Assembly: GCA_027924585.1 (NCBI GenBank)
Contig: BSBM01000252.1
Location: forward strand, 6,448,001 to 6,512,000
DNA from: Larix kaempferi
Lineage: Eukaryota > Streptophyta > Pinopsida > Pinales > Pinaceae
Reading direction: 5' to 3'
DNA: 64,000 bases
A model generated the notes under the pieces. That model was not told the origin of the DNA, made no database searches, and saw only the letters and a list, made by a program, of their open reading frames with translations. The position numbers and the translations under genes were made by a program. Below, piece by piece: positions 57,226-64,000 of this stretch. Each line of letters starts with the position of its first letter. Position 1 is the first letter of the stretch.

Positions 57226-59664
57226 CTAGTGAACAGCACGTTGCGGCGTGTTCCTCGAAGCAGATTGTTGACATTTATCCAATAGGTGTTGAAGTTCCAT
57301 AGTTGCTTTTTCATTGCGCAACATATTTAAGCAGTTCCTTAGAAAATTATGGACAGTGTCTAGTGCATCTTCTTCATCGGACCTTCCGGATGTAGTGGCC
57401 TGTGCTTGTACCAGGTTGTCTTGTCTTATCATCTGCGATCTAATATCATTAGGCGGATTTGCGACAGAACTTGAAGCTCTGGGATCTGAGAAATACTCCT
57501 GGGCTTGCTTGAATGCTTCTTTTTGCTTCTGCAGATTAAGTGGAGCTGGTTTAATATTAGCGCGGCGCACCCATTGTGTCGCTTGCTTTCCAGTTCCCGA
57601 CTCTGGCGCACCAGTGGTTGTTCCACTGCGCGTCACAATATTAACTGTACAGTCTGGTTCCATTTTTTCTGCTCCAATCAATTGAATATTCTGGTTGACC
57701 TGTGGCGTCTTTGCTTGCATTTTTGTCATCAATTGGGGGCATTCTTCAATGATATGATCATAAGATTTACAATATCTGCAAAGGGTTGTAGGGTTTTGAC
57801 AATATCTTGCAAAATGACCTTGCGCTCCACAATTATAACAAGTAATCTGGCCTCTTCCGCGGCCAAAATTTGTTGTGCGTCCACGGCCTCTGTAATTTCT
57901 TGTTCGGCCGTCGCGAGTTTGGTCATACTGTGGACCTGCTACGGGTCCTTGTGCTTCTGACTGTACTCTATAAACATCATGTTTCCTTTCCATCATAAGG
58001 TCATATGCTCTGCAATTGTTTTCATCGTGGCCCACTGATTTACAGAAATTACAGTATAGATTCTTTGGAGTTTGTACATATTTCTGAAGTAAGTGACATT
58101 CCTGAGGTCTATGACCTCTAGTTCTACAGATTTCACACCAAGACCCTTGTGGCTGTGGTAAAGGATTAGGTGCTCCAGTTGCAATATACTCTATGAAAAC
58201 AGGGCAATGGTCCTTTGAATGACCTTGTGCTTTACATTTCGTACACCATATTTCTTCCTTAACATCCTTGCCTTTCTTAATATCATGCACTTGCAAGGTT
58301 AAGTTTGCTAATTGGTTCTGCAGCTGCGCAACATCGTTGCTTGTTCCAACAATTGGTGAAGCTTCTAGTTTCATAGCCATCTCTAGAGCTTGTTCCTGAG
58401 TAGTGAGATTCTGTTGCATAAGAGGAAGTCTAATGTGTGGAAGCAGTGCAGCAATGAACCATTCCTTGTGCTGTTGTGGTGCAAACTCAAAGCTTACTTG
58501 ATCTATCAAGGCTTTGAACTTTTGGTCAAAGTCCCATACTGACTCTGTGGGTAACTGCTTGATGTCTTTGAGCTCTGTTATACACTGTGATTCTGATTTA
58601 GGTTTCTTGAATTCTCTAATCATTGCATTTCTTACCTCAACAAGCGTTCTATTCTGTGCTGCTGAGTATTTCATGAACCAAGTTAAGGCTCTGTCTCTTA
58701 GTGTGGTTGCTAACTGAACCAGTTTAACAGCATCATCATTAATTTTCTTAATTGTCCAAATGGCTTCACATAGGAACCAGTGTTGCTCAGGGTCTTCTAT
58801 CCCTGTTCCTCTAAAAGTTGGTAGTTTCATGTCGTCACCCATCTTTCTTGTGCTAGGTTGAGATGTAGGTGCTGTAGCAGTTCTTCTGGACTGGTTGAAC
58901 AAAGGTGGTACAGAGGTACTAGAAGTACCGTGTGGGCTACTAGAAGGTGTTACTGCGGGATTATACTGAGATTTGTCTGGCTTTTGTGGTGTAAAAGGGT
59001 GGTAAGGGATATGAACACTCCCTTGTCTTTCTATGTGGCTTGCTCTAGGAACCTGACTGTCTTCTGGGCTTGACTCAAAAGAATGTTGGTCAAGGCCTAC
59101 TTTATACCGTTTTCCACTACGAGTGCAACCAATAACTTCAGGGTCACTATCAGAGTCTATGGACATTACTTGTCTATGCTATTCATCTGAAGCTATGCAT
59201 AGTTTTGCTTTTTCATACAGAAGCATTTTAATCGATAAGTTCAAAGAATTCAGGAACTTACCTCTATGTGCTTGAAAGAAACTCCTCTCAGCTTCACTGA
59301 AACTCTTTCTTGTATCCCCTACAAACTCAGTGATGAAACCTTCCAGCAGACTATTCAACCAAAAGTCTACTGCGCGGGACACAGAATTGTCTACCCGCTT
59401 CAGAATACTGACTAGCTCAGGCATCCAAGGAATTGGTCGATCAATATACATAGTGGGTCTAGTATCTGCTAACTTGGCTATCCAAGCATGTAACTCAAGT
59501 GCAAATGTGACAAATAAAATTTCGTGAAGGTCAGTATAGATATACTTCTGCAACCATTCTTCTGGCTGGAGTCTAGAGCTTTTATTTTCTTGTTCAGCGA
59601 ACTCTTTAGCCTTTAAGTCAAACCACTCCTGAATTTCTGTAGTTGTAGGATTCCAGTAACACAT
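57226..59664 (-). pseudogene. Gypsy-G gag with five zinc knuckles (ORF1)
   Basis: The frame begins at ATG 59664 with a 161-codon part (MCYWNPTTTEIQEWFDLKAK), stops at TAG 59179-59181, and continues from ATG 59166 for 646 codons. The capsid domain is at about residues 108-260 of the second part (MKLPTFRGTGIEDPEQHW; RALTWFMKYSA; MIREFKK). Five CX2CX4HX4C knuckles follow: CTKCKAQGHSKDHC, CEICRTRGHRPQEC, CNFCKSVGHDENNC, CYNCGAQGHFARYC and CRYCKSYDHIIEEC, with an RG-rich linker (NYRGRGRTTNFGRGRG) before the fourth. One or two knuckles is usual. The first ATG lies in a degenerate fourth copy of the leader repeat. Whether translation normally starts at 59664 or 59166 is not settled. Confidence 0.85.
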
Positions 59665-59875
59665 TTGTTAGCTGAGCAAGTCTCAAGGCAACAGAACCAT
59701 TTGTTGGCTTCAGCAACAGTCTTCTTCGTCGCAAAAATAACAAGTCTCACAGTAACAAGTCACAAGGCAACAGAACCATTTGTTGGCTCCTTTCTTTCTC
59801 TAGGTTTCGCCTCGATCTCGCGTGTCGCTGAAATAACAAGTCTCATTCACGCGGAAACGGAACCATTTGTTGGCT
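59654..59875. repeat. Repeated LTR-end/primer-site junction in the Gypsy-G leader
   Basis: Plus-strand copies of GGCAACAGAACCATTTGTTG lie at 59687-59709 and 59766-59788. The true LTR/primer junction at 59853-59875 is a variant, and a degraded copy is at about 59654-59676. Spacing is 79 and 87 bp. Each copy holds the LTR terminus and the start of the primer site. Confidence 0.85.
59851..59865 (-). promoter_or_regulatory. Gypsy-G primer-binding site (tRNA-Glu-like)
   Basis: Minus strand reads TGGTTCCGTTTCCGC, two bases after the LTR end. From memory a plant tRNA-Glu site would start TGGTTCCGTTGCCGG, so the first ten bases agree. Confidence 0.6.
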
Positions 59876-61263
59876 GCTTTTTGGACAGACCCGGGTTTTA
59901 ATGAAGCGCAGCAACAAACCCCTAGGCGCACTGGCCCTCTCGGCAACGAGCTGCGCGGCAGCTCGAGGTCTCACCCGAAGTGGCTATGGGGGGGCTAAGG
60001 AATCAGGTTTCCTTAACCTAGGCGACGCGGAGATTGCTCTTTCCTCCTTGACGACCTCTCTAAGGCGACGGTCTGACCTTTCTTCAGGATTAGGAGCGCA
60101 ACAGCTCTCAAGCTCCTGCTCAGCCAGTGAGCTGCGCGGTACGTTCCCTCCGGCGCTGGGACCAATTATCCTCTGCGCGTATATTCTATGCGTAGTTTCT
60201 CTTGTGCGCTCATCGCAGCAACAGGTTCTCCTATCGCAACGGCGCTGTCGCCTTACCGATTCCTTCGACCCTTAACGATTATAGTTCCCAAGGAAGCTTT
60301 ACTGATCTACTCAACACAGTTGTAAAGATAATGCAATATTCTTGTATTTACTGTAACAGACTAAAACAAACAGGTAATCACCCCAATCACAACATCACAA
60401 CAATGAGAAGTATGAAATCCTCCTCCACGGGGAAAACCACGTCCACGGGAATATCTTATATTAACCAGAAAATGATAGACTTATACAATATGCTGCGCAC
60501 ACAGCTGCAGCCTTAGATCTTTCCAGGAAACTCCACGCACACAGCTAGGAGCCCTTCTCTCGATCTATTCTCTTCCTCTCCAGGGATTACAATAGTTCAG
60601 ACGTCGCCTCGGACTGTCTGCAACTCAAGGATTAGCTTCACTGCTAACCCGCTTACTGACTAGTTAGCTATCTGTCTAACCAGCTGACTCTCTATCTCAC
60701 TAACTAACCAACATCTACCCATTACAATTATTCATATATATAGGTGGCCATGGCGGTCGCACCTTTACACAACTGTGGGCCTTTCCCAGCAGTAATCCCC
60801 AAAAACCCTAACCACGCACATGGCTAGGTGTACTGTAGGCGCCGCTTGCAGTCATGTCGCCGCTTCCTGCAGGCTCCATGAATTTCGGCGCAGCTTACGG
60901 GTATGGATGCCTCGTCCTTCGCCTTCAATGCTTTGGTTCGTTGCTCCTCCTTGATCCGAGCAACCATAACTTCTGTACTTAGCCTTAAATGAGGGTAGCT
61001 GAGCCCTCTACTCCATTGCTTCATTGATTATGGTAGCTGGGCTTTTCACTCGACTACCTTCATTCTCTTCTGACGTGCGCGCGAGCTCCGCGATTTCCGG
61101 TCCGTGATCTACGCTGAGCTTATCCATCTGGCACAGTACTGCGCACCGTCTTCTTCTGTCCCAAAATTAGTGCTTATTCAAAACTTAGCACTTTCTCTTC
61201 CATACTTGTGCTTTTTCCTCAAAATTCGCAGCTTTTACCCTAGCTGCGGCCTTGGCTCCAACA
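59868..61263 (-). repeat. Gypsy-G 5' LTR
   Basis: Pairs with 48199-49594. A TATA-like ATATATATA lies at 60734-60742 (minus strand TATATATAT). Followed on the right by the duplication TAAAT. Confidence 0.95.
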
Positions 61264-63252
61264 TAAATTTTAGGACCTCTCTTCCAAATCTTAACTCTTT
61301 CTTTTTTGACATTTTATAATTGTAATGTATTTACTAAGTCAACTTTGATTAAGTACACATTGAACAATTACATTTAACATGTCATATTCCTTTTTATATT
61401 TAATAAAACATGTCTTGATAACTTATGGATCCGAAACATGGACTATAAACCCCCCAAGATTCAAATCAATCCATCCCCCTTACAAAATTATGGTCCTATT
61501 AATTTTAAAATTGTTACAAAAAAACCACATAATGTGTATGGAAGGAAGATGTTTACAATTTGTTGATTGCCAATGAAGAGGGCTTTTTGTGGCTAAATTG
61601 TAACCATGGTTTTGTGGATGACACATAACTAACTTGGTAACAAAAGATTGACCTTGACATTGAATTCTAATATGATGGTTTATTTTTACATGGAAAAAGT
61701 GGATTTGATATAATAGTAAAAAATCACAATGAAAAATAGTGATTCTAATAGTAATAGACCTCTTGTTGCAAATCTGTTCATAATTTTTACTATAAGCGAA
61801 GCAATCAGATTCAATTAGATATCCATGTTAGATGTTCAAGATATATTTCCAGTTGTATATGGAACTCATCCATCCATGGCTTGTGGAGTGAGATATTGAT
61901 TGTTGAAACCCAATGTAAAAACCTTTAGTGTTAGTGCTTCTACTAATGATATCTCCCAAATTGAGCAACGAAACGAAATTCCAATTGCTAATTTTTTGAA
62001 GTAGATGTTGATGATGTTTGATGACATTAATGGTACATCACATGTTTTCTTAAATTTTTTTATACTACCCTGCTATTCCCCTTAGGAATCAAGGGTAGCT
62101 CAGGCCCCCCACATGAATGGACCCCATGACCTATAAGCCCCCACCCCACCATAGGTATCATTGCACCATTCCATCAAGACTAATGGTATTCTGGTGACGA
62201 CCTCTAAATAACTATGCATACCTAAATTATGGTTACCATTTTCTTGAGATCAAATGCATGGGAAGGATTAAAAAGGAAAAAAGAAAAGGAGGAAGGGGTC
62301 TTCATTAGGTGTATCCTCTTTATTTTAAATGCCTAAAAATTTGGTTATTTTTCATGATTAATGACCTTCTTTGATAATATGAAAATATTTATGAAAAAAA
62401 AAAAGAAATAGATAAGCTACACAGTGGCTAGTCCCTGTCGAGCACGAAATGACAAGCGTTTCAATGGATGGGCCATGTCAAATTAAGAACTAAAACCTTT
62501 GTTCTCAAATTCCTCAAAAGGCAAATGAAGATAGTGTTAAGTTGTGAGACATTGCATGCCAACATAATCCTTAAACATGGTTGTTACCAACATTCACATA
62601 TATGAGCTACCAGGATCACCTAGAAAAAATGGGTGTTGTCCTATTTCCCATCACCTCCCTTGCTATCAACATGGTTTGTATTGACTTCTAAATAGTTGGA
62701 TTAAGAGAGTCTTGGGTAGTGTTGGGACAAATCCCCTCGAGCTCTCTTATAGTAATGTTTTTCTACCTACAAATTACCTTGTACTTATCTACAACTATGT
62801 TAATGAAGAATACTCTCTTAGTAGCCAATTGATGTTTCATGGGTACTCTTTCATTTGTTATAATGATAATTTTTGAGTTGATAAGATTTAATATATTGCT
62901 CCTCTTATCAACTTTCTCTCTTTTCTTCAACCCCATTTTATTAATACTTTAAGGTACTGGTCAAATCTACATTCAAAAAGATTAATTTCAGTATTCAAAG
63001 TGTTTTCAGTTCATTGATTTTTAGATGCAAGTACACATATTTGCAATCTTCACACAGATTTGAGCATTTGTACTAAGAATTGGGTTTATCTAGTGATAAG
63101 CGAATAGTAAGCACCATCTTTTGGCCTGTCACATGGAAACTTCTGTTCCAGTCCTAAATAGGAATTAGGTTCATATAAAGACAACCAATCTTCTGCATTA
63201 TTCCATTTCTACGAACATTTTTCTGATGTAAACTTCTGATGAGAACATGGAA
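61264..63252. other. Unassigned AT-rich DNA
   Basis: No open frame, repeat or RNA gene that I can support. A CCCC-rich island at 62065-62150 is the only compositional change. It may be introns or flanks of the HECT copy or old transposon sequence. Confidence 0.4.
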
Positions 63253-64000
63253 ACTTAGCACGACAAATGCAAGATCCTCTGGCACTATTCAGTGGAGGTT
63301 TGCCTTCTTGGTGTCACCAATTAACAAAAGCATGCCCATTCTTGTTTCCATTTGAGACAAGAAGGCAATAATTTTATTCACTTTCATTTGGGTTATCTCA
63401 TGCCCTACAGCGCTTGCAGCAGCAACAGAGTGCTGAAACTTCAAACTTCAATAATAGTCTAGAAGTACGAGTTGGTAGGGTGCAACGTCAAAAGGTTCGT
63501 GTTTATAGGCACCATATACTGGATTGAGCTATGAAGGTAATGGAGATGTATGGTAGTAATAAGGCAGTTCTTGAAGTGGAGTACTTTGGAGAGGTTGGCA
63601 TAGGTCTAGGTCCAACTTTGGAGTTCTATACTCTTCTTAGCCATGAATTACAAAAGAAAGTGCTTGGAATGTGGAGGTCAGGTTCTTGTTCTAAGGAAGT
63701 TTCCATGGCAGAAAATGTTGAGATGCAGGATGTTGAACACCATGGAGTATTTTTGCATACAAACAAAGTCAGTACAATCCCTACAGTTGAAACTGAAGAG
63801 TTTGTGCAGGGTCCTTAGGGGTTATTTCCTCGCCCATGGCCACCTAATGGAGATTCTTTGCAGGGAATTCAATTTTCCAAGGTAATAAATTATTTCCGTC
63901 TTCTCAGACAAGTTATGGAAAAATCTCTTCAGGATGGGCGGCTTCTATATTTACCTCTTTCAACAGCTTTTTATAAATTGGTTCGAGTCTCATAAACCCT
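63253..64000 (+). pseudogene. UPL3/UPL4-like HECT E3 ubiquitin ligase fragment
   Basis: One frame matches the region of plant UPL3/UPL4 from just before the HECT domain into its N-lobe. It begins [19 protein letters not shown], then [23 protein letters not shown], the HECT start [37 protein letters not shown] and INYFRLLRQVMEKSLQDGRL. Three in-frame stops, TAA 63369-63371, TGA 63525-63527 and TAG 63816-63818, and a last TAA at 63993-63995 show it is not functional here. No intron is evident across about 245 codons, which suits one large exon or a retrocopy. The catalytic Cys of HECT enzymes would lie beyond the window. UPL3/4 ligases ubiquitinate regulators of endoreduplication and growth in plants. 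Confidence 0.8.

Larger units (their letters stand above)
48199..61263 (-). mobile_element. Gypsy-G: young Ty3/Gypsy element with three ORFs
   Basis: Two LTRs of exactly 1396 bp (48199-49594 and 59868-61263) begin TGTTGGCTGC and end GGCTCCAACA on the plus strand. TAAAT is duplicated at 48194-48198 and 61264-61268. About 21 substitutions separate the LTRs by eye (about 98.5% identity). On the minus strand the order is LTR, primer site, leader with repeats, gag, protease, capsid-like/RT/RNase H/integrase, ORF3, polypurine tract, LTR. Most disruptions are single stop codons rather than indels, so the copy decayed little. It is the most recent large insertion in the window. Confidence 0.95.

Overview
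The window is plant nuclear DNA from a repeat-rich genome. The evidence is several families of plant LTR retrotransposons, a CACTA-like DNA transposon with GT-AG introns, and a decayed copy of a plant UPL3/UPL4-type HECT ubiquitin ligase at the right edge. No intact host gene is visible. The species cannot be read from the sequence; a large-genome land plant (seed plant, fern or lycophyte) fits.

Layout, using my own labels. Gypsy-A (1-37066, minus strand, left end outside the window) is a Tat-like Ty3/Gypsy element. It is split by Gypsy-B (11821-34501, plus strand, 5-bp target duplication ATGAT), a relative of the same general type. The 5' LTR of Gypsy-B is itself split by Copia-C (12589-19714, plus strand, target duplication ATATC). 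To the right of the LTR of Gypsy-A lies Gypsy-D, a truncated RT fragment (37067-38050), which Gypsy-A seems to have used as its target. Then comes CACTA-E (38051-45901, 3-bp duplication TAG), carrying a broken multi-exon PTTA/Transposase_24-type gene and a SET-domain coding region. Next is a leader remnant of another Tat-like element (46855-47660), then Gypsy-G (48199-61263, minus strand, target duplication TAAAT), the youngest element. Its two 1396-bp LTRs differ at only about 21 positions by eye. The last 2.7 kb hold unassigned AT-rich DNA and the HECT pseudogene.

Gypsy-A and Gypsy-B share gag, protease, RT, RNase H, integrase, a second archaeal-type RNase H after integrase, tRNA-Arg-type primer sites, a conserved noncoding leader block, and an antisense two-exon gene in the 3' region. 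Gypsy-G is organised differently. ORF1 encodes gag with five zinc knuckles plus protease. ORF2 begins at an ATGA overlap and carries a second capsid-like domain ahead of RT-RNase H-integrase. ORF3, about 885 codons on the sense strand and running to the 3' LTR, encodes a coiled-coil protein that is not a recognisable envelope. A leader repeat in Gypsy-G reproduces the LTR-end/primer-site junction several times. All coding regions carry premature stops, mostly TAG or TGA, so none of these copies looks autonomous as it stands.
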